Assembly (NCBI RefSeq): GCF_003952465.1
Contig: NZ_CP034448.1
Location: 620,001-684,000 of the forward strand
From: Mesorhizobium sp. M1B.F.Ca.ET.045.04.1.1
GTDB lineage: Bacteria; Pseudomonadota; Alphaproteobacteria; Rhizobiales; Rhizobiaceae
DNA length: 64,000 nucleotides
Direction of reading: 5' to 3'
Both the position numbers and the translations under genes were made by a program. Each line of letters begins with the position of its first letter. The stretch's first letter is position 1. The notes under the pieces are model-generated. The model made no database searches. It saw only the letters and a list, made by a program, of their open reading frames with translations, and was not told the DNA's origin. This document shows positions 17,110-25,825 of this stretch, in pieces.

Positions 17110-19710
17110 ATGCTCGATAGCGAAACGAAACGCCGCATCGACACGTGCCGCGACATTCTCGTCGGCAAGGTGCCGGACCCGAAAAGCCAGGTCGAACAGA
17201 TCACGGTCGCACTCATCTACAAGTTCATGGACGACATGGACCTTGAGTCGGAGGAACTGGGCGGCGAACGACGTTTCTTTACTGGCGACTTCGAACGCTA
17301 TCGATGGTCGAAGCTTGTCGCACCCGGCGTGTCCGGTCAGGACATGCTTAACACCTATTCCGAGGCGCTGACCAAGATGGTCGAGAATGAACGCCTACCG
17401 GCGCTCTTCCGCTCCATCTTCCGCAATGCCTATTTGCCTTACCGCGATCCCGAGACTCTCCGGAGTTTTTTGCGGGAGATCGATCATTTCAGCTATGATC
17501 ACAGCGAGAAACTGGGCGACGCCTTCGAGTATCTTCTATCCGTGTTAGGTAGCCAAGGCGACGCCGGCCAGTTCCGCACACCGCGCCACATCATCGACTT
17601 CACGGTCGAGATCATCGATCCGAAGAAGAACGAAGTCATCCTTGATCCCGCATGCGGCACGGCCGGCTTCCTGATTTCGGCTTACAAGCACATCTTGAAA
17701 GCGAACTCGACTCATGTCGTGAACGGTAACGGCAAGGGCGACGAAACCGACGCGGCGGAACAGGCGCTTGAAAGTCCGATGCGTTTTCCTGGCGATTTGC
17801 TGACGGCAGAAGATCGCGAGCGGCTGGCGCGCAATATCAAGGGCTATGACATATCGCCTGACATGGTGCGTCTCAGCCTCGTGAACCTCTATCTGCACGG
17901 CTTCGCAGATCCGAAGGTTGAAGAATACGATACCCTCACCAGCGAAGATAAATGGACCGAAATGGCCGATGTCATCTTCGCCAATCCCCCTTTTATGTCG
18001 CCGAAGGGCGGCATCAAGCCGCACATGCGGTTTCAGGTCCAGTCAAAGCGCAGTGAAGTTCTGTTCGTCGACTATATCGCGGAACATCTAACGTCGCAGG
18101 GCCGCGCAGCGATCGTGGTACCTGAAGGGATCATCTTCCAGAGCCAGAGCGCCTATGTGGCGCAGCGCAAAATGCTGGTCGACAACTTTCTCGCTGCCGT
18201 CATTTCGTTGCCCGCCGGTGTGTTCAATCCTTATTCGGGAGTGAAGACTTCGATCCTGATACTCGATCGGACGGTCGCGAGGATGAGCCAGCACATCGCC
18301 TTTTTCAAGGTCGGGAATGACGGCTTCGCTCTTGGCGCTCAGCGCAAGGCAATCAAAGGGACGCAACTGCCGCAGGTGAAACAACAGCTTTCGGCATGGT
18401 TGGCCGCTGCAAGGACCGGCGTTGGCGAGGTGCTGGACTCTTCGCTTGGCTTTGCCGTGACCCGGAATGATGTTCTTGCGGACGGCTCCATCACCCTAAG
18501 CGCGGAACGCTATGTCCAGCGGGATGAGAGTCGATCAACGCATCCGATGATTTCGTTGGGAGACGAAACCGTCTTTCGTGTCGAAAGCGGCGGAACGCCA
18601 AAATCCGACGTTCATGAGTACTGGAATGGGGGGGTCGCTTGGGTGACCTTGGTGGATCTCCCGCAAGACGACTTCATTACTGAAATCACCTCGACAGCTC
18701 GAACGATCACCGAGCGCGGACTGAAAGAATCGTCGGCTAAACTTCTGCCCCCCAACTCTGTTTTGATTTCGTCGCGAGCGACCATCGGGCGAATTGCGAT
18801 CAACCGAGTACCGCTGGCAACCAATCAGGGTTTCAAGAACATCGTTATAGCCGACGAAACACGAGCAATCCCAGAATACGTGGCCCTCGCCGTAACGCGC
18901 CTTGTACCTACAATGCAAAGCTGGGCTACCGGTGGCACGTTCGCGGAAGTATCAAAGGCCAAGTTCTGTGAGCTCGAAATCCCGCTACCCCCGTTGGAAC
19001 TACAGAAGGAGATTGTAGCGGAGGTCGATAGTTATCAGCGCGTCATAGACGGCGCTCGTGCTGTCGTCGACAACTACCGTCCTCACATCCCTATTGATCC
19101 TGACTGGCCCATTGTTTCTTTGGGAGAAATAGCGGAATTCAAGAACGGCCTTAATTTCACGCGCAGTGACGTAGGCAAACCAATGCGGATTGTGGGCGTG
19201 GGTGATTTTCAGGCCAATTGGTTGGTGCCAATTGACAGCCTGTCTTCAGTGGCGTTGGAGACGCCTATCGGGGAGGATTATCTGCTGCAACCCGGTGACA
19301 TCCTTTTCGTTCGCTCAAACGGCAACGTGGACCTAGTAGGGCGTTCGATGATGGTCCCGGAGGGGATTGGTCGAGCTTCTTTCTCGGGGTTTACGATCCG
19401 GGCACGTTTCGACCAGAGTCGTGTTCAACCGCGTTATCTTGCTCACATTTTCAAGACGCCTGTTTTTGCGAAGCGGATGAAGTCCGTCGGTCAAGGCGCC
19501 AACATTCGCAACCTCTCGCAAGGAATACTATCGGAACTCTCGGTTCCGCTACCAAACCTTGACACGCAACTAGCTGTCGCCGCCGAGATCGAAGCTGAAC
19601 AAACCATCGTTGACGCCAATCGTGACCTGATAGCACGCTTCAAGAGAAAGATAGAAGCTACCGTCGCCAACGTCTGGGGTGAAGCCGTTCAAGGCGCGGA
19701 GGCTGCCTAA
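17110..19710 (+). CDS. fused type I methyltransferase-specificity protein (HsdM-HsdS)
   Basis: An 866-residue fusion. Residues 1-470 are an N6-adenine methyltransferase with the SAM site 'DPACGTAGFL' near 179 and catalytic 'NPPF' near 292. From about residue 477 there are two HsdS-like target-recognition half-domains: one opens 'SLGDETVFRVESGGTPKSD' and one near 664 opens 'VSLGEIAEFKNGLNF'. Each is followed by a conserved helix ('PPLELQKEIVAEVDSYQR', 'PNLDTQLAVAAEIEAEQ'). M and S are usually separate chains, so one polypeptide both recognises and methylates. The TAA stop overlaps the next ATG (TAATG), implying translational coupling. Confidence 0.92.
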   Translation: MLDSETKRRIDTCRDILVGKVPDPKSQVEQITVALIYKFMDDMDLESEELGGERRFFTGDFERYRWSKLVAPGVSGQDMLNTYSEALTKMVENERLPALFRSIFRNAYLPYRDPETLRSFLREIDHFSYDHSEKLGDAFEYLLSVLGSQGDAGQFRTPRHIIDFTVEIIDPKKNEVILDPACGTAGFLISAYKHILKANSTHVVNGNGKGDETDAAEQALESPMRFPGDLLTAEDRERLARNIKGYDISPDMVRLSLVNLYLHGFADPKVEEYDTLTSEDKWTEMADVIFANPPFMSPKGGIKPHMRFQVQSKRSEVLFVDYIAEHLTSQGRAAIVVPEGIIFQSQSAYVAQRKMLVDNFLAAVISLPAGVFNPYSGVKTSILILDRTVARMSQHIAFFKVGNDGFALGAQRKAIKGTQLPQVKQQLSAWLAAARTGVGEVLDSSLGFAVTRNDVLADGSITLSAERYVQRDESRSTHPMISLGDETVFRVESGGTPKSDVHEYWNGGVAWVTLVDLPQDDFITEITSTARTITERGLKESSAKLLPPNSVLISSRATIGRIAINRVPLATNQGFKNIVIADETRAIPEYVALAVTRLVPTMQSWATGGTFAEVSKAKFCELEIPLPPLELQKEIVAEVDSYQRVIDGARAVVDNYRPHIPIDPDWPIVSLGEIAEFKNGLNFTRSDVGKPMRIVGVGDFQANWLVPIDSLSSVALETPIGEDYLLQPGDILFVRSNGNVDLVGRSMMVPEGIGRASFSGFTIRARFDQSRVQPRYLAHIFKTPVFAKRMKSVGQGANIRNLSQGILSELSVPLPNLDTQLAVAAEIEAEQTIVDANRDLIARFKRKIEATVANVWGEAVQGAEAA

Positions 19711-20462
19711 TGGACGAGGCATTAGAACTCGGTGAATACCTTCCGCAATCCTTTGCGAACGCGAATGAGCAGACTTACCTCGAGTTCCTCTGGTCGGCCT
19801 TCAGAACCAACTACGAGGCCGCACGCTATGAGTTCGCGAGTCTTGCATTTCATCTACTCTATATGAGCTTCGTCAGCTTCTCGATCTGGCAAATCAAGCT
19901 CGCCCGCCCAGAGCAGTTCGCCATGGCAATGATCGGCTTCCGCTCCGAGGACGAAAGCAATCTGCTGGACAGTGATAGTCCTTTCAGGTTTTACGACAAG
20001 CTGAAGGAGTCCCAGATTTTCCGCTTCCTAAAGCTGACAGGGTGCAACAACCAGCAGGTGGGTGAATTCGCTAAATTTGTCAGGCGGCGGAACAAGATTG
20101 CTCACCCGACCGGCACGGTGTTCTTCAACGATCAAGCGGCGATTGATCAGGAAATCACCGAGATGATGAAAGAGGTGCGGAACATCGAAAAGCAGATGGA
20201 ACCTGTGATCCACGAACTCTACCTGCGCTTTCTGCGAGAGAGCGCGGATCCCGAGGCGCGCGAATATACGGTGGTCGAAGACCAAATCACGGCGAACTTC
20301 GTGCACAAGAATTACATGTCGGTTGCCGACATTGCATTCTGTCAGACCTTCGATACCGATGCGCTCAGCAACGAGCCTTTCCATGACGCCGTGAAGGAGC
20401 TGCACGACGCGATCACCACCCTCTATCCTCCCGCCGAAGAAGCCGTGGAAGCGGCGGCGTGA
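19710..20462 (+). CDS. HEPN-motif protein of the R-M operon
   Basis: A 250-residue, mainly helical protein with no named family that I recognise. Residues 125-132 read RRRNKIAH, an Rx4H motif as in HEPN ribonucleases, in the expected helix context ('FVRRRNKIAHPTG'). The rest is acidic, ending in 'PPAEEAVEAAA'. It is translationally coupled to hsdMS by a TAATG overlap, so it is a designed third member of the operon. By analogy with other HEPN proteins in defence loci it could be an RNA-cleaving back-up or toxin arm, but RNase activity is inferred only from the motif. The last 50 bases overlap the convergent MocR gene. Confidence 0.7.
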   Translation: MDEALELGEYLPQSFANANEQTYLEFLWSAFRTNYEAARYEFASLAFHLLYMSFVSFSIWQIKLARPEQFAMAMIGFRSEDESNLLDSDSPFRFYDKLKESQIFRFLKLTGCNNQQVGEFAKFVRRRNKIAHPTGTVFFNDQAAIDQEITEMMKEVRNIEKQMEPVIHELYLRFLRESADPEAREYTVVEDQITANFVHKNYMSVADIAFCQTFDTDALSNEPFHDAVKELHDAITTLYPPAEEAVEAAA

Positions 20463-21951
20463 CTTCGTCTATGGCCTGTTTTCCCAGCGTCTCCCTAATC
20501 GCCGCCGCCAGCCTCTCCACCCCGTCCCGCGTCTGCGCCGCATCGCAGGCCGCATAGCCCAGCACCAGCCCCTGGGTCGGCGCCGTGTTCTGGAAATATT
20601 TCGACAGCGGCGAGACGTTGATCGCCCTCTTCGCCGCGGCCTGGCTGACCTTGATGTCGTCGATGCCTTCCCTCAGATAGCCCACCACCTGGATGCCGGC
20701 TTCAGTGGGGGAGAGCGTGATCTCGTCGCGCAGGCGCTCGGTCACGATCTCGCGGAACAGCTGGCGGCGCTGGGCGTAGATGCGGCGCATGCGCTTCAGG
20801 TGCCGGCTCATGTGGCCTTCGGTGATGAAATCGGCGAGCGCGGCCTGTAAGAGCAGCGGCGCGAACTGGCCGGTGGTGGAGAGCGCGTTGACGATGCGGC
20901 CGGCGAGCTCGACGGGAAGCACCATGAAGCCGATGCGCAGCGCCGGGAACAAGAGCTTGGCGAAGGTGCCGACATAGATGACGCGGCCGGAGCGGTCCAT
21001 GCTCTGGATCGCCGGCACGGGGCGCCCCTGAAAACGGTATTCGCCGTCGAAATCGTCCTCGATCACCCAGGCATTCGCGGACTCGGCGATGTCGAGCAGG
21101 CGCAGCCGCTCCTCCATGCGCATGGTGATGCCGAGCGGATGCTGGCAGGCCGGCGTGACATAGATGAGGCGGGGCGAAGGCGCCGGCGCGTCGAGGCGCC
21201 AGCCGCGCTCCTGGTCGACCGGGATGGGCAGGATTCTTGCGCCGGCCACGGTGAAGGCGGCCTTGGCGCCGTAATAGCCGGGCTCCTCCATCCACACCGT
21301 GTCGCCGGGGTCGAGCAGCAGGCGGGCGAGAAGATCGAAGGCGGCCTGCGCGCCGGTGGTGACGACGATCTGCTCCGGCCGGCAGCGCACGCCGCGCGCG
21401 GAGAACAGATAGCCGGCGATCGCCTCCTTCAGCGCCGGATGGCCGGTGACGTCATAGGTGCCGAACAGCGTCTCGCCGCCGTGGCTGGCGCGGCGCGCGA
21501 CCAGACGGCCCCAGACGCCGAATGGGAAGCTCGACGCATCCGGCATGCCGGGGTGGAAGGCGACGTGCCCCGGTCGGCCGTGGTGGCAGGGCTGGCTGAG
21601 CAGCTCCTCGCCGCGCCGCGAGGGCGAACGCAGCGGCACGGGCGGTTCCTCGGCCGGCGTCTCGCGCGGGCCGTCCGGCAGGTCGACGATCACCGGGCGC
21701 GCGCCCCGGCGGTTGGCGAGATAGCCTTCGGTGACGAGCTGGTCGTAGGCCGAGACGATGGTGTTGCGGCCAAGGCCGAGCTCGGCGGCCAAAGCCCGCG
21801 TCGAAGGCAGCTCCGAGCCCGGGGCCAGCGCGCGGCTGCGGATGATGGCGACGAGGCCATGATAGAGCTGGCGGGAGAGGTGCTCGGGGCCGGCGCGGTT
21901 CACCGCCAGCATGTCGAGGGGGAAGGCCTGGGGTTTGGGGTGGAGGCGCAT
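20413..21951 (-). CDS. MocR-family regulator (GntR HTH + aminotransferase-like domain)
   Basis: A 512-residue PdxR/MocR-type regulator. The N-terminal GntR winged helix (about residues 20-90) has 'LPSTRALAAELGLGRNTIVSAYDQL'. The fold-type I aminotransferase domain has 'TTGAQAAFDLLARLLLDPGD', 'YVTPACQHPLGITM', 'IEDDFDGEYRF' and the PLP-lysine segment 'YVGTFAKLLFPALRIGFM'. Such proteins bind PLP and control vitamin B6, GABA or taurine genes. The last about 16 residues (from 'EVTPPLPRLLRRE') are antisense to the HEPN gene end, suggesting that the C-terminus was changed when the R-M module arrived. Its target is unknown. Confidence 0.9.
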   Translation of the reverse strand: MRLHPKPQAFPLDMLAVNRAGPEHLSRQLYHGLVAIIRSRALAPGSELPSTRALAAELGLGRNTIVSAYDQLVTEGYLANRRGARPVIVDLPDGPRETPAEEPPVPLRSPSRRGEELLSQPCHHGRPGHVAFHPGMPDASSFPFGVWGRLVARRASHGGETLFGTYDVTGHPALKEAIAGYLFSARGVRCRPEQIVVTTGAQAAFDLLARLLLDPGDTVWMEEPGYYGAKAAFTVAGARILPIPVDQERGWRLDAPAPSPRLIYVTPACQHPLGITMRMEERLRLLDIAESANAWVIEDDFDGEYRFQGRPVPAIQSMDRSGRVIYVGTFAKLLFPALRIGFMVLPVELAGRIVNALSTTGQFAPLLLQAALADFITEGHMSRHLKRMRRIYAQRRQLFREIVTERLRDEITLSPTEAGIQVVGYLREGIDDIKVSQAAAKRAINVSPLSKYFQNTAPTQGLVLGYAACDAAQTRDGVERLAAAIRETLGKQAIDEVTPPLPRLLRREDRGW

Positions 21952-22018
21952 TTTTCACCTCGCGCCATGGCACGACGATCGCGTGTTGGGCGCGCCGGCT
22001 TTGCAGGTCGAGTTCCTT

Positions 22019-22178
22019 CGCCCCCCTCTCTGTCCTGCCGGACATCTCCCCCTCAAGGGGGGAGATTGGCAGCTTCGGGGCCTCGCTGCTCCCTGCAATG
22101 GTGGCGATTGGCGAAAGCCGACGCGACGTCCAATCTCCCCCCTTGAGGGGGAGATGTCCGGCAGGACAGAGGGGGGCG
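22019..22178. repeat. intergenic inverted repeat, family B
   Basis: A 160-bp element whose outer 50 bases at each side are nearly perfect inverses (CCTGCCGGACATCTCCCCCT and AGGGGGAGATGTCCGGCAGG inside). The centre keeps GCAATGGTGGCGATTGGCGAAAG, similar to the centre of family A, so B looks like a sister of A with different outer arms. It fills much of the 525-base gap (21952-22476) before the IolE-like operon. Confidence 0.8.
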
Positions 22179-22263
22179 CCTCGCGCCGACGATTAATGAT
22201 TTCCAGATTTTCCATCCTCCCCCATCCTGCCACAGACGCCGGCCGACACAACTGGTTCCTTCA

Positions 22264-22275
22264 TTTTCCGGAAAA
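22264..22275. promoter_or_regulatory. candidate operator palindrome upstream of the second inositol-type operon
   Basis: TTTTCCGGAAAA is a perfect 12-bp palindrome about 200 bases before the first gene. It lies inside a longer imperfect inverse: ACTGGTTCC at 22252-22260 and GGAAAACTGG at 22270-22279. The TTCC/GGAA half-sites recall RpiR-type operators, but the regulator is not identified. Confidence 0.35.
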
Positions 22276-22476
22276 CTGGACCTCGCGATGGAGACAGAGC
22301 GGCGTAGACTTCTCTCACTGACGTTGGGGTAAGACGTCGAGGCAAGGCAACTGGGAGGGCGTCTTGCCAAGCAAGAGCGGCGGGGCAATGCAATCGTCCC
22401 GCCCTCAAGAACCCGCAGCCATTTCCCTCCCGAAACTCACACCCCGCAGCCTTCGGCCGCGGGCGGAAAGCGAGCG

Positions 22477-23421
22477 ATGACCACGGTTCGACTTGGCATC
22501 AATCCGATCACCTGGACCAACGACGACGTGCCGGAACTGGGCGGCGACACGCCGCTCGAGACTTGCCTCGGCGAAACCGCGGAAGCGGGCTATGCGGGCA
22601 CCGAGCTCGGCGGCAAGTTCCCGCGCGAGAGCCGCACGCTCGGCCCCATCCTCGACCATTACGGGCTGGCACTGGTCTCCGGCTGGTATGACGGCCGCAT
22701 CTGCGAGCGGGAGGTGGAGGAGGAGCTCGAGGCGATCCGCCCGCACCTGACGCTGCTCAAGGAGCTCGGCGCGAAGCATGTCGTCTATGCCGACACCTCG
22801 CGCGGACGCCATGGCGCGATCCACGACCCGATCTCGAAGCGGCCGAAGCTTTCCATGGAGGAATGGCAGCCCTACGGCGCCAAGATCACGCGGCTGGCGG
22901 AGCGATTTTCCGATTTCGGCGTCGGCATGGCCTTCCACCACCATATGGGCACGATCGTCGAGACCGACGCCGAGATCGACATATTGATGAACGTCACCGG
23001 CAAGGCGGTCGGGCTGCTCTACGACACCGGCCATTGCGCCTTCTCCGGCGGCGATCCGGAGCAATTGCTGCGCCGGCATGTGAACCGCGTCGTCCATGTG
23101 CATTGCAAGGATGTGCGCCCCGCAGTGCTCGAGAAGGCGCGCGACGCCGACATGAGCTTCATGGGCGCGGTGATGGAAGGCATCTTCACCGTGCCCGGCG
23201 ACGGCGCGATCGACTATCCGACGCTGCTGAAAATCCTGGCCGACAAAGGCTATTCCGGCTGGCTGGTGGTGGAGGCCGAGCAGGACCCGGCCAAGGCGCA
23301 TCCGCTGACCTATGCTACAATGGGCTACCGCAACCTGCGCGACCTCGCCCGCAAGGCCGGGTTCACGGTCGACGAGCGGAAGGGCTTGGGAACAAGCGGG
23401 GAGCGGCGGGGAGGGCGATGA
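22477..23421 (+). CDS. iolE: IolE-like myo-inosose-2 dehydratase (sugar phosphate isomerase/epimerase fold)
   Basis: A 314-residue TIM-barrel protein. The opening 'LGINPITWTNDDVPELGGD' and 'GYAGTELGGKFPRE' follow bacterial IolE closely. 'AFHHHMGTIVET' and 'LYDTGHCAFSGGDPEQLL' contain metal ligands, and 'VPGDGAIDYP' and 'VVEAEQDP' are shared with the second IolE at 42503. The reaction would be dehydration of 2-keto-myo-inositol to diketo-hydroxycyclohexane. It is the first gene of a six-gene operon and overlaps the ABC ATPase by ATGA. Assignment to inosose rather than another keto-polyol is inferred. Confidence 0.8.
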   Translation: MTTVRLGINPITWTNDDVPELGGDTPLETCLGETAEAGYAGTELGGKFPRESRTLGPILDHYGLALVSGWYDGRICEREVEEELEAIRPHLTLLKELGAKHVVYADTSRGRHGAIHDPISKRPKLSMEEWQPYGAKITRLAERFSDFGVGMAFHHHMGTIVETDAEIDILMNVTGKAVGLLYDTGHCAFSGGDPEQLLRRHVNRVVHVHCKDVRPAVLEKARDADMSFMGAVMEGIFTVPGDGAIDYPTLLKILADKGYSGWLVVEAEQDPAKAHPLTYATMGYRNLRDLARKAGFTVDERKGLGTSGERRGGR

Positions 23422-24515
23422 GCTCGGTCCTGTTCAAAAGCGTGGTCAAGAATTTCGGCGCGCTCAACGTGCTGCGATCGCTCGACCTCGCCGTGCCGGA
23501 CCACAAATTCCTCGCCCTGCTCGGCCCGTCGGGCTGCGGCAAGACGACGGCGCTGCGCCTCCTGGCCGGGCTCGACATGCCGACCGCCGGCAAGGTCTTC
23601 ATCGGCGAGCGCGACGTCACCCGGCTGCAGCCGCGCGACCGCGATATCGCCATGGTCTTCCAGAGCTACGCGCTCTACCCGCAGATGACGGTCGCCGAGA
23701 ACATCGGCTATCCGCTGTGGATCCGCGGCACGCCCGAAGCCGGGCGAAAGGCCAAGATCGGCGAGGTCGCCGCCATCCTCGAAATCGGCCATCTGCTCGA
23801 CCGCCGGCCACGGCAGCTCTCCGGCGGGCAGCGCCAGCGCGTGGCGCTGGCACGCGCCATCGTGCGCGACCCGGCGGCCTTCCTCATGGACGAGCCGCTC
23901 TCCAATCTCGACGCGCGGCTGCGGCTCACCATGCGCGGCGAGATCAAGCGGCTCTGCCAACGCCTCAGCGCCACCACCATCTACGTAACCCACGACCAGG
24001 TCGAGGCCCTGACGATGGCCGACCTCGTCGCCGTCATGCATGGCGGCGAGCTGCAGCAGATGGCGCCGCCCATCGACATCTACGACCGCCCGGCAAACCG
24101 CTTCGTCGCCACCTTCGTCGGCAACCCGCCGATGAATATCCTGCCGGCTGCGCTTGGCGAGCAAGGCGTGATCGCCGGCGGCAAGGTCGTTCCACTGGAG
24201 CGAACGCGGCTCACCGCATGCCGCCTGGCGGAGATCGTCGAGATCGGGCTCAGACCGGAAGATTGCAGCGTCGCCCAACCGGGCGAGCCGGGCGCGCTGC
24301 CCGGCGAGATCTACGTCGTCGAGCCGATGGGCAACGAGACGCTGGTCAATGTCCGCCTCGAAGGCGGCAACGTCTCGGTACGGGCCGGCCGCGACTTCAG
24401 GGGCGCGGTCGGCGAAAGCATCGGCGTCGCCTTCGACCCGGCGAACGCCTGTTTCTTCAATGTGGCCGGCCTCACCGCCGTCCACAGGGTCAACAGCAAT
24501 GGGAGAGAGAAATGA
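23418..24515 (+). CDS. ABC transporter ATP-binding protein, CUT1 (UgpC/MalK) type
   Basis: A 365-residue ATPase with Walker A 'GPSGCGKTT' near residue 38, the signature 'LSGGQRQRVALARAI', Walker B 'AAFLMDEPLSNLDA', a switch His in 'YVTHDQVEALT', and a C-terminal TOBE domain ('LRPEDCSV', 'YVVEPMGNETLVNV'). Such ATPases power carbohydrate importers at the inner membrane. The ATG overlaps the iolE stop (ATGA) and its own stop overlaps the next start, so the operon is tightly coupled. The long upstream extension of the frame is a shadow of iolE. Confidence 0.95.
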   Translation: MSSVLFKSVVKNFGALNVLRSLDLAVPDHKFLALLGPSGCGKTTALRLLAGLDMPTAGKVFIGERDVTRLQPRDRDIAMVFQSYALYPQMTVAENIGYPLWIRGTPEAGRKAKIGEVAAILEIGHLLDRRPRQLSGGQRQRVALARAIVRDPAAFLMDEPLSNLDARLRLTMRGEIKRLCQRLSATTIYVTHDQVEALTMADLVAVMHGGELQQMAPPIDIYDRPANRFVATFVGNPPMNILPAALGEQGVIAGGKVVPLERTRLTACRLAEIVEIGLRPEDCSVAQPGEPGALPGEIYVVEPMGNETLVNVRLEGGNVSVRAGRDFRGAVGESIGVAFDPANACFFNVAGLTAVHRVNSNGREK

Positions 24516-25825
24516 TGCATTCCAGCAGACTTACTCGCCGCTCCGTCATCAAGGGAGGGCTCGGGCTGGCTTTAGCCACCACGGCCCTCACCACGCTCGG
24601 CTTGCCGATGCCGGCTAGGGCAGCAGGCAAGAAGGTCATCATCGGCGCCTTCGCCGATGGCGGGCTGACGCCGTTCAAGCAGAAGATCATCCCGCTCGCC
24701 AAGGAGCAGGGCTTCGACATCGAGTTCCTCGAGGATGAATATGGCGTGACGCTGGAGAAGTGGTTCGCCGACGCCCAGAGCGGCGCCGGACAATACGACC
24801 TCTATCTGCTCGATGATCCATGGGTGCCGCAGTTCGGCGCCGCCAACGTGCTCGAGGATCTCGGCGCCGGCGGCATCGACGGCGCCGACAAGGACTGGAT
24901 CGGCTCGATGATCGACATGGGCTACTGGCCGCCGCAGAAGGGGCCGCGCGTCAAGGGCTTCGAGAATACCAAGCCGACGCTGATCTGCGTGCCCTTCGTC
25001 GGCGACCTGCAGACGCTGACCTACCGCAACGACGTCTTCACCGACGGCGCGCCCAAGACCTGGGACGAGGTGATCGCCAAGGGCAAGGAAGGCGTCGCCG
25101 CCGGCAAGATCAAGTATCCGGTCGTATTCCGCGGCGTTACGGGCAATCCGATCGTCACCAGCTGGTATCCGATCTTCCTGTCGTTCGGCGGCTCCTTCTT
25201 CGACGACAAGTGGAACCCGATCTTCAATTCGGCGGAAGGCAAGGCATCGGCCGATTTCTTCGTCGGCACGATGAAGCAGAACGCGCCGAGCGGCGTGGTC
25301 GAGTTCGACTCCGACCAGGAGGGCGCGGCGATCCTCGGCGGCGACGCCGGCGCCATCATCCAGTATTCCGGCAACGCCTTGAAGGCCGACGATCCCGCCC
25401 AGACCAAGGTGGCGGGCAAGCTCGATTTCGGCGTCGTGCCGAAGCAGCAGTCGGCGATCGGCCAGATGGGCATCTTCATCGCAGGCGTGCCGAAATCGGC
25501 GCCCAACAAGGCGAACTCGATCGAGTTCCTGAAGTGGTACGTCAGCGCCGAAACCCAGGCCAAGCTATCGGAAGCGGGCTCGATCCCCGTCAAGCGCAGC
25601 GCCTTCGGCATCGCCAAGCCCGGCAACCGGCTCATCCCGGTCGCCCTCAAGCAGCTCGACGCCGGCTCGCTGCCGAGGCCGCGCACGCCGGACTGGGCGA
25701 AGGTGGAGGAACTGCTCGGCATCGAGCTCAACAAGGCGCTGCAGGCCGGCTCCGGCGGCGGCGCCGCGCTCGACACGGCCGCCAAGCAGGTCAAGGACTA
25801 TCTGACCACGGCCGGTTACTACTGA
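24512..25825 (+). CDS. extracellular solute-binding protein, family 1, Tat signal
   Basis: A 437-residue periplasmic binding protein of the sugar (CUT1) type. The N-terminus has a twin-arginine signal, 'RLTRRSVIKGGLGLALATT', with an 'ARAAGKK' cleavage region near residue 37. 'DLYLLDDPWVPQFGAANVLEDL' and 'GVPKSAPNKANSIEFLKWYVS' are usual for this family. It should capture the substrate and deliver it to the two permeases downstream. Tat export implies folding in the cytosol first, which is unusual for a sugar-binding protein. The alternative ATG three bases later is equally possible. Confidence 0.93.
   Translation: MMHSSRLTRRSVIKGGLGLALATTALTTLGLPMPARAAGKKVIIGAFADGGLTPFKQKIIPLAKEQGFDIEFLEDEYGVTLEKWFADAQSGAGQYDLYLLDDPWVPQFGAANVLEDLGAGGIDGADKDWIGSMIDMGYWPPQKGPRVKGFENTKPTLICVPFVGDLQTLTYRNDVFTDGAPKTWDEVIAKGKEGVAAGKIKYPVVFRGVTGNPIVTSWYPIFLSFGGSFFDDKWNPIFNSAEGKASADFFVGTMKQNAPSGVVEFDSDQEGAAILGGDAGAIIQYSGNALKADDPAQTKVAGKLDFGVVPKQQSAIGQMGIFIAGVPKSAPNKANSIEFLKWYVSAETQAKLSEAGSIPVKRSAFGIAKPGNRLIPVALKQLDAGSLPRPRTPDWAKVEELLGIELNKALQAGSGGGAALDTAAKQVKDYLTTAGYY

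Noticed and set aside
20440..20560. attachment site repeating the tRNA-Arg 3' end
   Set aside because: I searched the right-hand junction of the R-M module for a copy of the tRNA end and saw none. There is also no integrase gene, so integration into the tRNA is not supported.
22863..23417. N-terminal extension of the ABC ATPase frame
   Set aside because: The upstream part is an Arg/Ala-rich shadow of iolE. The ATPase starts with the ATGA overlap at 23418.
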